A DNA stretch of 64,000 bases from an uncultured Eubacteriales bacterium (lineage in GTDB: Bacteria > Bacillota > Clostridia > Christensenellales > Borkfalkiaceae), in contig CAJLKN010000006.1 of the NCBI GenBank assembly GCA_905207235.1, positions 1 through 64,000 of the forward strand. Direction: 5' to 3'. Both the position numbers and the translations under genes were made by a program. Below the pieces are notes generated by a model. That model was not told the origin of the DNA and searched no databases. It was given only the letters and a program-made list of their open reading frames with translations. Shown one piece after another: positions 24,468-32,650 of this stretch; within the stretch, counting starts at the first letter, position 1; the number at the start of each line of letters is the position of its first letter.

Positions 24468-24503
24468 AAAGCCGCCCGCGCAGGAAACTGCGCGGGCGGC
24501 TTT
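24468..24503 (+). terminator. Terminator with GAAA tetraloop
   Basis: AAAGCCGCCCGCGCAG and its complement are closed by GAAA. It shares its GC-rich arm with hairpins at 81 and 42599. Confidence 0.85.
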
Positions 24504-24543
24504 ATAGTGCAAATTCAAACTTATTTTCAGTATCAAGGTTATA

Positions 24544-24572
24544 AGTATAAACTTTTGCCGCTTTCACATACT
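24544..24572 (+). promoter_or_regulatory. Possible sigma-G/F promoter of spoVT
   Basis: AGTATA (24544-24549), 17 bases, CATACT (24567-24572) resembles forespore sigma-factor promoters. SpoVT is sigma-G dependent in Bacillus. There is no good housekeeping alternative. Confidence 0.35.
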
Positions 24573-24603
24573 TTTTCTATAAATGTAAATTAAAGGAGAA
24601 TTT

Positions 24604-25149
24604 ATGAAAGCAACCGGAATAGTCAGAAGAATAGATGAACTGGGCAGAGTGGTCATTCCCAAGGAAATACGCTCCACGCTGCGCCTTAAATCGGGCGACC
24701 CGCTCGAAATTTTCACCGACCGCGACGAGCTCATGCTCAAAAAATATTCGCCGATAGCTTCGCTCGGACAGTTTTCGAGCGGCACGGCAAAGAGCCTGAA
24801 CGATCTGTCGGGGCACCTCGCGCTGATTTGCGACACGGACGAGGTCATATGCGCTTCGGGAAGCGGAAAGAGGGAGGTTTCGGGCAAGACGATATCTAAA
24901 AAGCTCGACCGCATTCTGCTTGAAAGGAAGAGCTACGTAGCCAATGCCGCAGAAGGGGGCGACATAGTCCCTATAACGGATGAGGGCGACTGCTCGATTA
25001 CGGCGCAGGTAATAGTTCCCATCGTCAGCGGCGGCGACTGCCTCGGCGCCGTGGCGCTCATATCCAGCGAACAGGGCGCAAAGATGGAGGCGGGCGCGTG
25101 CAAGCTCGCCCAGCTTTCCGCAACCATTCTTGCCAATCAGTTCGAATGA
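24604..25149 (+). CDS. spoVT: Stage V sporulation protein T
   Basis: A forespore transcription factor that tunes sigma-G genes. The 181-residue protein has an N-terminal AbrB swapped-hairpin domain (MKATGIVRRIDELGRVVIPK, residues 1-50) and a GAF-like C-terminal domain ending VALISSEQGAKMEAG. AAGGAG precedes the ATG. It is followed, with a 4-base ATGA overlap, by a flippase gene and then mazG, the same order as spoVT-yabM-yabN in Bacillus. Confidence 0.96.
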   Translation: MKATGIVRRIDELGRVVIPKEIRSTLRLKSGDPLEIFTDRDELMLKKYSPIASLGQFSSGTAKSLNDLSGHLALICDTDEVICASGSGKREVSGKTISKKLDRILLERKSYVANAAEGGDIVPITDEGDCSITAQVIVPIVSGGDCLGAVALISSEQGAKMEAGACKLAQLSATILANQFE

Positions 25150-26522
25150 AAAAAATTTTCAAACCTGCAAAGGGGCAGACTTATTTAAAGGGCGCGCTTA
25201 TAATTTCTGCGGGCGGCTTTATCTCCAAGCTGCTCGGCGCGGTCTATCGCATACCTCTTTTAGCCTTTCTCGGCGGCGGGGGAATGGGCATATATCAAAT
25301 GGTATATCCGCTTTACTGCATACTTTTAACCGTGTCCGCAAGCGGCATACCTACGGGCATTGCCCGCGTAATATCCTCGGGGCAATGCCGTTTTGCCGAA
25401 CGTTCGGCAATAAGGCTTTACGGCGCGTTCGGGCTTGCGGGCTCGCTTCTGATGTTCATGCTCTCCGCGCCTCTCGCGGCGGCGCAGGGCGAACCCGCGG
25501 TAGAGCTGTGCTGTAAACTTTTAGCGCCTTCGGTTTTTTTCGTTTCGATAATTTCAGTCGTGCGCGGATATTTTCAGGGCAGAGGCAATATGACGCCCAC
25601 GGCTGTTACCGAGGTTGCAGAACAAGTCGTAAAAGTTGCGGCGGGCGTAGTGCTTTGCTATATTTTCCGCGGCAATCCTTCCCGCGCCGTCGCGGCGGCA
25701 GTGCTTGCGGTTACCCTTTCCGAGGTGTTGTCCGCATGTTTTGCGGCCGTGCTGTATTTCCGTTCGGAAAGGGGCAGAGCCCCGCTGTATTTCCGTCCCG
25801 CCGATTACTACCGACCCATTTTAAGATATACAATCCCTCTCACATTCACCGCGATGGCAATGCCTTTAAGCCAGCTAGCCGAAAGTATAGTGCTTGTGTG
25901 GATACTCCGCGGTGCCGTCGACAACGCAACTTCGCTGTGGGGCGTATTTTCGGGCTGTGCGATGACATTGATAAATCTTCCCGTGTCATTGACCTACGGT
26001 CTCGCCGCGGCGGGCGTGCCTAAAATTTCTCCGCTTGCGCAGAGCGGAAAAATGGACGAGGCAAAGGCTTGCGTAAGGCGTTCGCTTATGATCACTCTGG
26101 CAGTTTCCGCGCCCTGCGCCGTCGCGCTGTATGTATTTGCGCCCCTCGCCGCAGATATCGTTTTCGGCTCGCTCACTTCTGCCGAAAGAAGCCTTTTAAT
26201 CACTCTGGTCAGAATAATGAGCGTCAATGCGGTAACGCTTTCGCTCGTGCAGACTTCGTCCGCCTGCCTTACGTCGCTCGGCAAGCCGCTCTGCGGAACG
26301 GCGACGCAGTGGCTGACATCTGTTTTAAGGGTAATTGTGTCGGCGTTGCTCGCCGCTTTTACCCCGCTTTCGGTGTGCGGGGCGGCCGTAGCGGCAAATA
26401 TATGTTATTTTGTTGCGGTTTTGCTCAATCTTTGGTATATTATTAAAGTAAGAGGTACTGCAAATGAAAATAACCTTAATAGGACTTGGAGTAAAAGACG
26501 GCGATATGACGCTGTCGGCTGA
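25146..26522 (+). CDS. YabM/SpoVB-like MOP-superfamily lipid flippase
   Basis: A probable transporter of lipid-linked saccharides, perhaps for spore cortex or envelope. The 458-residue protein has about twelve to fourteen membrane segments and starts GALIISAGGFISKLLGAVYR, typical of SpoVB/YabM. The ATG at 25146 overlaps the spoVT stop. The last 19 codons overlap the start of mazG by 59 bases in another frame, giving a hydrophilic tail (NNLNRTWSKRRRYDAVG) that probably arose by loss of an earlier stop. Confidence 0.88.
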   Translation: MKKIFKPAKGQTYLKGALIISAGGFISKLLGAVYRIPLLAFLGGGGMGIYQMVYPLYCILLTVSASGIPTGIARVISSGQCRFAERSAIRLYGAFGLAGSLLMFMLSAPLAAAQGEPAVELCCKLLAPSVFFVSIISVVRGYFQGRGNMTPTAVTEVAEQVVKVAAGVVLCYIFRGNPSRAVAAAVLAVTLSEVLSACFAAVLYFRSERGRAPLYFRPADYYRPILRYTIPLTFTAMAMPLSQLAESIVLVWILRGAVDNATSLWGVFSGCAMTLINLPVSLTYGLAAAGVPKISPLAQSGKMDEAKACVRRSLMITLAVSAPCAVALYVFAPLAADIVFGSLTSAERSLLITLVRIMSVNAVTLSLVQTSSACLTSLGKPLCGTATQWLTSVLRVIVSALLAAFTPLSVCGAAVAANICYFVAVLLNLWYIIKVRGTANENNLNRTWSKRRRYDAVG

Positions 26523-27879
26523 ACGAGCTCTTGGCGGCGCGCAGAAGATTTTTGCGCGCACTTCGCGCGGAGCGGCTTACGGTCAGATTGCAAAATACGA
26601 TGTGGAATATCTCGACGAGGTTTTCTCTCATTCCCGCAATTTTGACACGCTGAATAAAAATCTTGCAAAAAAAATTACTTCGGCGGCAAAACTTTCGCCC
26701 GTCGTCTATTGCGTGGACGGTGCCGTCTGCGAGGACGAAGCGTGCAAAATTATACTTTCGTCTCATAAAGATACTCAGGTTTTTGAGGGCGTTTCAAAAA
26801 TATCTTACGCGCGCGATGCGGCAAGGCTCAAAAGTTTTGCCGTTACCGCGCTTTCGGCATATGCGGTGGACGAGCTTAAAAGCTGTCCCGCCGCAGTCGT
26901 TTACGACATTGACGATTTTTACCTTGCCGGGGTTGTAAAGCAAAAACTTTCCGATCTCTTCGGCGAGGAAACTTGCTGCACGTTCGTCAGCGTGGGCGGA
27001 GCGAAAAAGATAAAAATTTACGAAATCGACCGCATGAAGGAATACGGCGCCGATTGCGCCGTAGCTGTCGAAGAGGCGACTTTCCTCGAAAAGGACAGGT
27101 ACGACTATTCCGACCTCGAAAACATGATAAAACTTCTGCGCGCTCCCGGCGGCTGTCCGTGGGACAGAGCGCAGACCAACGAGAGCATAAAGCAGAATAT
27201 GATAGAGGAAGCATACGAACTCGTCGACGCAATCAACCGCGGCGACGACGACGGTATAGAAGAAGAGTGCGGCGACGTCCTTTTGCAGGCGGCTTTTCAC
27301 GCCGTGATGAAGAACGAACAGGGCGCGTTCAATTCGACTGACGTAATAAGCCGCGTTGTCAAAAAACTTATTTTCCGCCACTCTCACATTTTCGGCGGGG
27401 ACAAGGCGGAGGACGAAAACTCTGCCCTCGGCGTATGGGAAAAGAACAAGATGAAGGAAAAACATCAGACTACATACACCGAAAGTCTTAAAGCCGTTCC
27501 CAACAATTTTCCCGCCTGCATGCGCGCCCAGAAGGTGGGCAAGCGCGCGGCAAAGAGCGGAATGGACTTTATTTCGGCAATTTCCGCCGCAGAAAAAATG
27601 GGCGAGGAAGCGGCGGAGCTTTTGAGAGCTCTGCGCAAAGGCGACAAGGACGCAGTGGCGGAGGAAGCGGGCGACCTTCTTTTTTCGGCGGTCAACACCT
27701 GCCGCCTTGCGGGCGTGGACTGCGAACAGGTTCTCGCCGAGGCAACGGATAAGTTCATAAGGCGCTTCGAAGCGTTCGAAAATATAATTCTTTCCGAAGG
27801 AAAGGATGTAAACGACCTCTGCGACGAGGAATACGACTGGTATTGGTTACAGGCTAAAAATGCAACTAAAAAAGATTAA
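26464..27879 (+). CDS. mazG: YabN-type fusion: tetrapyrrole-methylase domain plus MazG pyrophosphohydrolase
   Basis: MazG hydrolyses nucleoside triphosphates, cleaning aberrant nucleotides. The 471-residue protein has an N-terminal SAM-dependent methylase-like domain (about 1-200; starts MKITLIGLGVKDGDMT) and two MazG units: LLRAPGGCPWDRAQTNES with EEAYELVDAI and EEECGDVLLQ at about 225-275, and KMGEEAAELLRAL with EEAGDLLFS at about 378-402. AGAGGT precedes the ATG. It sits between the flippase and dusB, with overlaps on both sides, so the block is one operon. Confidence 0.93.
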   Translation: MKITLIGLGVKDGDMTLSAERALGGAQKIFARTSRGAAYGQIAKYDVEYLDEVFSHSRNFDTLNKNLAKKITSAAKLSPVVYCVDGAVCEDEACKIILSSHKDTQVFEGVSKISYARDAARLKSFAVTALSAYAVDELKSCPAAVVYDIDDFYLAGVVKQKLSDLFGEETCCTFVSVGGAKKIKIYEIDRMKEYGADCAVAVEEATFLEKDRYDYSDLENMIKLLRAPGGCPWDRAQTNESIKQNMIEEAYELVDAINRGDDDGIEEECGDVLLQAAFHAVMKNEQGAFNSTDVISRVVKKLIFRHSHIFGGDKAEDENSALGVWEKNKMKEKHQTTYTESLKAVPNNFPACMRAQKVGKRAAKSGMDFISAISAAEKMGEEAAELLRALRKGDKDAVAEEAGDLLFSAVNTCRLAGVDCEQVLAEATDKFIRRFEAFENIILSEGKDVNDLCDEEYDWYWLQAKNATKKD

Positions 27880-28801
27880 AATAGGCAATCTCGTCGCGCC
27901 CAACAATGTGTTTTTGGCGCCCCTTGCGGGATATACCAACTGCGTTTTCAGAAGCATGTGCGCAGAGCTGGGTGCAGGTCTAACCTTTACCGAAATGGTC
28001 AGCGCAAAGGGGCTGTGTTACGACAGCAGAAATACCAAGGAACTTCTCCTTCTCGACCCCGAGTACGACGGCATAAAGGCCGTTCAGATTTTTGGCGGAG
28101 ACCCGTATTATATGCGCACGGCATGCGAAAGCAGCGAACTCGCGCCCTTCGACCTTATAGACATAAACATGGGCTGTCCCATGCCTAAAATTTATAAAAA
28201 CGGAGAGGGAAGCGCGCTTCTTGGCGACATTCCCCGCGCACAGAAGATAGTTTCGGAATGTAAAAAATCGGGCAAAATTATTTCGGTCAAATTCAGGACG
28301 GGTACAGACGCGCAGCATATCGTAACGCGCGATTTCGCCGTCGCGATGCGCGACGCCGGCGCGGACATGATAACTATTCACGGCAGGACGCGCGATAAAA
28401 TTTATTCGGGCGAAGTGGATTTTTACCAGATAGCGCAGGCAAAGGCGGCTGTCGATATCCCCGTTATTGCCAACGGCGGAGTATTCAGTGTGGCGGACGC
28501 AGAAAAACTTATGTCGGAAACGGGTGCGGACGGAATAGCCGTAGCGCGCGCCGCGCTCAGCAATCCGTTTATCTTTGCCGAGATAACGGGAAGAAAAATA
28601 TCCGATAAAAAGGCATATATCCGTCGCCAGCTTGAAGATACTTTTTCAACCTTCGACGAGCGATTTGCTACCGTCTATATGCGCAAAATGCTGGCGTTCT
28701 ACTCCAAAGGCATGCAGGGCGCAGCATATTTTAAGTTGAGGCTTTTTGCCTGCAAATCCAAAGGCGAGATAGAAAGTATTCTGGACGAAATGCCATTCTG
28801 A
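27860..28801 (+). CDS. dusB: tRNA-dihydrouridine synthase, DusB type
   Basis: An FMN-dependent reductase of uridines in tRNA. The 313-residue protein has the TIM-barrel motifs LAPLAGYTN, IDINMGCPMPK with catalytic Cys, HGRTRDKIYSG, VIANGGVF and the phosphate-binding DGIAVARAAL. The start overlaps mazG by 20 bases. It is slightly shorter than average at the C-terminal RNA-binding helices but otherwise complete. Confidence 0.94.
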   Translation: MQLKKIKIGNLVAPNNVFLAPLAGYTNCVFRSMCAELGAGLTFTEMVSAKGLCYDSRNTKELLLLDPEYDGIKAVQIFGGDPYYMRTACESSELAPFDLIDINMGCPMPKIYKNGEGSALLGDIPRAQKIVSECKKSGKIISVKFRTGTDAQHIVTRDFAVAMRDAGADMITIHGRTRDKIYSGEVDFYQIAQAKAAVDIPVIANGGVFSVADAEKLMSETGADGIAVARAALSNPFIFAEITGRKISDKKAYIRRQLEDTFSTFDERFATVYMRKMLAFYSKGMQGAAYFKLRLFACKSKGEIESILDEMPF

Positions 28802-28836
28802 CAACTTTATTTTGTAATTCGGCAATACAGCGATAA

Positions 28837-28869
28837 ACGACGCATTAATTTATAATGCGCCGTTTTTTT
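28837..28869 (+). terminator. dusB terminator
   Basis: CGCATTA / TAATGCG with an outer ACG/CGT is followed by seven T's. Its T-run overlaps the -35 of the next promoter. Confidence 0.75.
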
Positions 28870-28900
28870 ACATTTTCCGACATATGTCAGGGTATATAAT
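28867..28900 (+). promoter_or_regulatory. Possible Spo0A-dependent spoIIG-type promoter
   Basis: TTTACA (28867-28872), a 22-base spacer and TATAAT (28895-28900). The 22-base spacing is characteristic of the Bacillus spoIIG promoter, which needs Spo0A. TCCGACA (28876-28882) differs by one base from the complement of the 0A box (TTCGACA). Confidence 0.5.
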
Positions 28901-28910
28901 ACTTCCCGCA

Positions 28911-29699
28911 ATGCAGGTTTACATCGAGTACGCTCTCGCCGAAAATTTCTGCATGGACTTCTGTCTGCTGTTTGCGGCGAAGGCGATTACAAAAAACAGG
29001 GCGGGGCTGTGGCGCATAAGCATAGCTTCGGTGCTCGGGGCATGTTTTGCCGTCGCGTTCCCTCTCTTCGGGCTTGGCGGCTGGCTTGCAACCGTAATAA
29101 AGCTCGCCGCGGGCGCGGCGCTGTGCGCCGCGGCAGGCATATTTAAAAGTTTTAAAGCATATCTTAAATTTACCGCGGCGTTCTCTGCTCTTACGTTTGC
29201 CCTCGGCGGCGGACTTATCGCAATATTTTCGCTCACGGGCGTAAAATATTCGGAGGGCGGGGGGACAATTCTCTCTTCCGTCCCCGTGGGAATACCGCTT
29301 TTTGCCGCGTTGGCGCTTGTTCTAGCCGTAAAAAAGATAGCTTCAAAATTCATTTCAAAAAGGGCTAAAACTGCGGTTGCCTGCCGAATATATGCGGGTC
29401 AACGGCATATTGATCTGCCTGGATTTTTCGACAGCGGCAATAAAGTTTACCGCATGGGCTGTCCCGTCAGCGTAATTTCTGAAGCCGACGCAAAAAAGAT
29501 AGTGGACGTGGACGGAATAAAAAGTTACGTCTTTGTACATACTGTGGCAGGCAAAGGAAAACTGCCCGTATTTACCGCCGATAAACTTGAAATAGACTAC
29601 GGAGAAAAGGTTATCACTTTACGCGGAGTGCTTTTCGGCGTTTCTCCCTCGGCGGGAGGGCGCGCGGTGCTGCACCCCGACATTGCGGAGGCAGAATGA
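28911..29699 (+). CDS. spoIIGA: Sporulation sigma-E factor processing peptidase
   Basis: A membrane aspartic protease that activates pro-sigma-E in the mother cell. The 262-residue protein has five membrane segments in its first 150 residues and a C-terminal protease domain with catalytic Asp in GFFDSGNKV. I prefer the ATG at 28911, which aligns with family members (VYIEYALAENFCMDF). An upstream ATG at 28884 would lie before the predicted transcription start. No Shine-Dalgarno sequence is visible, and the leader would be only about 4 bases. It overlaps sigE by 4 bases (ATGA). Confidence 0.9.
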   Translation: MQVYIEYALAENFCMDFCLLFAAKAITKNRAGLWRISIASVLGACFAVAFPLFGLGGWLATVIKLAAGAALCAAAGIFKSFKAYLKFTAAFSALTFALGGGLIAIFSLTGVKYSEGGGTILSSVPVGIPLFAALALVLAVKKIASKFISKRAKTAVACRIYAGQRHIDLPGFFDSGNKVYRMGCPVSVISEADAKKIVDVDGIKSYVFVHTVAGKGKLPVFTADKLEIDYGEKVITLRGVLFGVSPSAGGRAVLHPDIAEAE

Positions 29700-30394
29700 T
29701 GCTCGATTTTCTCAAAAAAATTTTACGTTCCATTTTCGGCGAAAACACGCTCGACTACATCTGCGGCACCGAAGCGCTGCCCTTGCCCCTTTCGGGCGAG
29801 GAGGAGAGGGAGGCGATAGAACTTCTCGAAGGCGGCGACAGCAAGGCGCGCAACGAACTTGTAGAGCACAATTTAAGGCTGGTCGTCTATATCGCAAAGA
29901 AGTTCGAAGGTTCGGGAGCGGACGGCGACGACCTCGTTTCGGTGGGCACGATAGGGCTTATAAAGGCAATCAATTCTTTCAGGGCGGATAAAAACATAAA
30001 GCTCGCCACATATGCCTCGCGCTGTATCGAAAACGAAATTTTAATGTATCTTCGCAGAATGTCGCGTCTGAGACAGGAAGTTTCCTTCGACGAGCCTTTG
30101 AATACCGACTGGGAGGGCAACGAGCTGCTTTTGTCCGACGTCATGGGCACGGACGCCGACAGCGTCTATTCGGATATCGAGGGCGGAGTGGAAAGGGAGC
30201 TTTTAAAGGCTTCGCTGTCCCGCCTTTCTCCGCGCGAGCAGAAAATAATGCGCATGCGCTTCGGGCTTGACGGCGGCGAGGAGATGACGCAGAAGGACGT
30301 GGCGGATAGCCTCGGCATTTCGCAAAGTTACATATCCCGCCTCGAAAAAAAGATAATAGTAAAACTCAAAAAGGACATAAGTCGCCGCATATAA
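29696..30394 (+). CDS. sigE: RNA polymerase sigma-E factor, sporulation
   Basis: The mother-cell sigma factor made as an inactive precursor. The 232-residue protein has a hydrophobic pro-sequence (about 1-27, MLDFLKKILRSIFG), region 2 with NLRLVVYIAKKF and ATYASRCIENEILMYLR, and region 4 with the helix-turn-helix VADSLGISQSYISRLEKK. Its gene directly follows that of its protease SpoIIGA and precedes sigG, as in Bacillus and Clostridium. Confidence 0.97.
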   Translation: MMLDFLKKILRSIFGENTLDYICGTEALPLPLSGEEEREAIELLEGGDSKARNELVEHNLRLVVYIAKKFEGSGADGDDLVSVGTIGLIKAINSFRADKNIKLATYASRCIENEILMYLRRMSRLRQEVSFDEPLNTDWEGNELLLSDVMGTDADSVYSDIEGGVERELLKASLSRLSPREQKIMRMRFGLDGGEEMTQKDVADSLGISQSYISRLEKKIIVKLKKDISRRI

Positions 30395-30421
30395 TCTCCG
30401 CGGCACATAATTTTTAACTGT

Positions 30422-30456
30422 TTTACCGTAACCGCTTTTAAGTTTACCGTAACCGC
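30422..30456 (+). repeat. Two direct repeats spaced 21 bases before sigG
   Basis: TTTACCGTAACCGC occurs at 30422-30435 and 30443-30456, exactly two helical turns apart. The copies lie 66-100 bases upstream of the sigG ATG, consistent with a tandem binding site for a regulator on one DNA face. Confidence 0.6.
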
Positions 30457-30521
30457 ATTTGAATTTAAACCGACTTTTTGCAGAATGCGCGCTTTTTTCT
30501 TTTCTACATAGGAGGTGCGTT

Positions 30522-31292
30522 ATGTTACAAAAAGTTGTCATTTGCGGAGTGGATACGTCAGGGCTTCCCAAGCTGAGCGCGGCGGAGCAGGACGAGCTCA
30601 TGCGCCGCCTCAAGGCGGGCGACGAAGAGGCGAGGGAAAAATTCACGATAGGCAATATGCGCCTTGTGCTGTCGCTCGTAAGAAGGTTCTGGGCAAAAAA
30701 TGCCAATGCGGACGACGTCTTTCAGGCGGGCTGCGTGGGGCTTATAAAGGCGATAGACAATTTCGATATAAACGTCGGCGTGCGTTTTTCGACCTACGCC
30801 GTGCCCATGATAATGGGTGAAATAAAAAGATACCTGCGCGACGGCAACAGCCTGCGCGTGTCCCGCTCTATAAGGGATACGGCTTATAAAATACTCAAAG
30901 TAAGGGAAGAGCTCGAAGCCGACGACGAAAACGTAACCTACGACAAAATCGCAGGCAAGATGAATATAGCCGTGTCGGAGGTTGCATATGCCCTCGACGC
31001 GATATCCGACCCCGTTTCGCTCTACGACCCCGTCTATAACAAGTCGGGCGACGAACTTCTTTTGGTCGATCAGATCTTCGACCAGAAGAACAACGACGAG
31101 GCGTGGACGGAAAAAGCCGCGCTGTACGAGGCGATTTCCAAGCTGGACGGCAGGGAAAAAAGCATTGTGCTGTTGCGCTATTTCGAGGGCAAGACCCAGA
31201 CCGAAATTTCTGGTCAGGTAGGAATATCCCAGGCGCAGGTTTCTCGTCTCGAAAAATCTGCTCTGCGCCGTATCCGCGCAGAAATCTGCTGA
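30522..31292 (+). CDS. sigG: RNA polymerase sigma-G factor, forespore
   Basis: The late forespore sigma factor. The 256-residue protein starts MLQKVVICGVDTSGLP, the hallmark of sigma-G, and has region 2 (NMRLVLSLVRRFW, VRFSTYAVPMIMGEIKRYLR), region 3 and a region 4 helix-turn-helix GISQAQVSRLEK. AGGAGG lies 6 bases before the ATG at 30522. A sporulation-type promoter is expected in the 127-base gap, but I could not place one with confidence. Confidence 0.97.
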   Translation: MLQKVVICGVDTSGLPKLSAAEQDELMRRLKAGDEEAREKFTIGNMRLVLSLVRRFWAKNANADDVFQAGCVGLIKAIDNFDINVGVRFSTYAVPMIMGEIKRYLRDGNSLRVSRSIRDTAYKILKVREELEADDENVTYDKIAGKMNIAVSEVAYALDAISDPVSLYDPVYNKSGDELLLVDQIFDQKNNDEAWTEKAALYEAISKLDGREKSIVLLRYFEGKTQTEISGQVGISQAQVSRLEKSALRRIRAEIC

Positions 31293-31311
31293 AAATTTCA
31301 AATAAAAAATT

Positions 31312-31343
31312 CGCCGCCGCGCAGAGAAATCTGCGCGGCGGCG
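31312..31343. terminator. Bidirectional terminator between sigG and tmcAL
   Basis: CGCCGCCGCGCAGA and its complement are closed by GAAA. A good T-run lies on the minus strand and a weaker one on the plus strand. Confidence 0.8.
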
Positions 31344-31386
31344 TAAGTTATTTTGCACATTTAAGTTGAAAAAATTTTTTCGGCGG

Positions 31387-32538
31387 TTATACCTTTTTCA
31401 GAGTAAAGTCGTAAACGCGTTCGCCCGTCGCAACGGCTCTCACGTCGTCGGCGAAGAGGGTGCGCCTGTACATTTTTAACGAGATGTCGTCGAGCGACTG
31501 AACGTCGCGCTGTTTTACGATTACGGGGAAGCGGGACGAAGAAAGTTCTTTAAACATTTCGTCGCACCTGTCTTCTTTTACGGCGAGCGGCTTTATGTAT
31601 CCCGCCCCGTCGAGCATTGCCCGCGCGTCGTCGGCGTAAAGAGCGAGCGCGTTGGCGGCAAGAATTCTCTTTATGCGCGACGAGGGATACCTTCTGGACG
31701 TCGCTTTGCTTATAATCTCATCGGCGGGCAGAGTGCAAAGACTTTTGAGTTTGTTTTCCAACCCTTCGCCGCAGCCGAAAATTTTTATCAGTTGCTCCGT
31801 CGTCGCGCGCGCCAGGGCGTAAGACATAATGTCGTTCCAGCGGTCTACAAAGCTGTCGCTTACGGGCAGGTCCGCCGCGGAATATTCGGGCAGACAGATT
31901 TTTGCGCCTTCCTCGCCGAGGTGGGCGCGTATCGCGCTCGCAGAAGAAAATTTTTCATAAATTTCGGTGTCGTTGTAACCGCCGCCCACGCGCTCTACGG
32001 GGAAAAGGTGCAGATCGGGTCGGTATCTGAGCGCGGCTTTTGCATATTCTGCGGCTAAAATGTTGTTTGGCGAACCTGAAACATCCTCTCCGCTCACTTC
32101 GCAAAAAGCGCGGGAATAGCTCTTTGCATAGCTTTCGCCCTGTGCGAGAAAGTAGTTCAGCCTTTCGCGGAATTTGCCGCTTTCGTCGCTCATTATGCGC
32201 GCGGCGCGCATAAAATCTGTCTTTTTCTCGCAGCCGAATGCAATGGCTTTTACGGCGGGAATGGAAGTCAGCAGCTTTATTGCGCCCTCGGCAAATATCT
32301 GCGCGGGCGCGACGGCAAAGGGGGCGGGAAGCTCTATGACGCAGTCCGCACCGCCCTTCACTGCGTGGCATGCCCGCGTGAATTTGTCGTTTACGGCAAT
32401 GTCGCCGCGCTGGGTGAAACTTCCGCTCATTATGCAGAGCACCCCGTCAAACTTTCCTTGGGCTTTTATTTTGTCAATAAGGTAGGCGTGCCCGTTGTGA
32501 AAGGGATTAAATTCGCAAATAATCGCACAAATTTCCAT
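31387..32538 (-). CDS. tmcAL: tRNA(Met) cytidine acetate ligase
   Basis: It makes N4-acetylcytidine at the wobble base of elongator tRNA-Met, using acetate and ATP. The 383-residue protein begins MEICAIICEFNPFHNGHAYL, with the HxGH-like nucleotidyltransferase site, and contains SGSFTQRGD and SSASAIRAHL. I start at 32538, where homology begins; the frame is open further upstream. No Shine-Dalgarno sequence is seen and the promoter gives a leader of about 6 bases. It is divergent from pta-ackA, which form its substrate acetate, a neighbourhood common in Clostridia. Confidence 0.92.
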   Translation of the reverse strand: MEICAIICEFNPFHNGHAYLIDKIKAQGKFDGVLCIMSGSFTQRGDIAVNDKFTRACHAVKGGADCVIELPAPFAVAPAQIFAEGAIKLLTSIPAVKAIAFGCEKKTDFMRAARIMSDESGKFRERLNYFLAQGESYAKSYSRAFCEVSGEDVSGSPNNILAAEYAKAALRYRPDLHLFPVERVGGGYNDTEIYEKFSSASAIRAHLGEEGAKICLPEYSAADLPVSDSFVDRWNDIMSYALARATTEQLIKIFGCGEGLENKLKSLCTLPADEIISKATSRRYPSSRIKRILAANALALYADDARAMLDGAGYIKPLAVKEDRCDEMFKELSSSRFPVIVKQRDVQSLDDISLKMYRRTLFADDVRAVATGERVYDFTLKKV

Positions 32539-32550
32539 TATTATCTTTAC

Positions 32551-32579
32551 AATATAAAAAAAATGTTTTATAATAACAA
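32551..32579 (-). promoter_or_regulatory. tmcAL promoter
   Basis: TTGTTA (32574-32579), 17 bases, TATATT (32551-32556), 12 bases before the ATG. Confidence 0.5.
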
Positions 32580-32650
32580 TGTTAAAAAATCGTCGCAATT
32601 ATTATACACTATGGCGGCGGATAAATAAAGCGTTTTAAGGAGAATTAGAT

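Noticed and set aside
28884..28910. Upstream ATG for spoIIGA
   Set aside because: It lies before the predicted transcription start and the nine extra codons do not match the family.
30558..31358. 266-codon minus-strand frame opposite sigG
   Set aside because: Shadow of sigG; sigG has unmistakable motifs.
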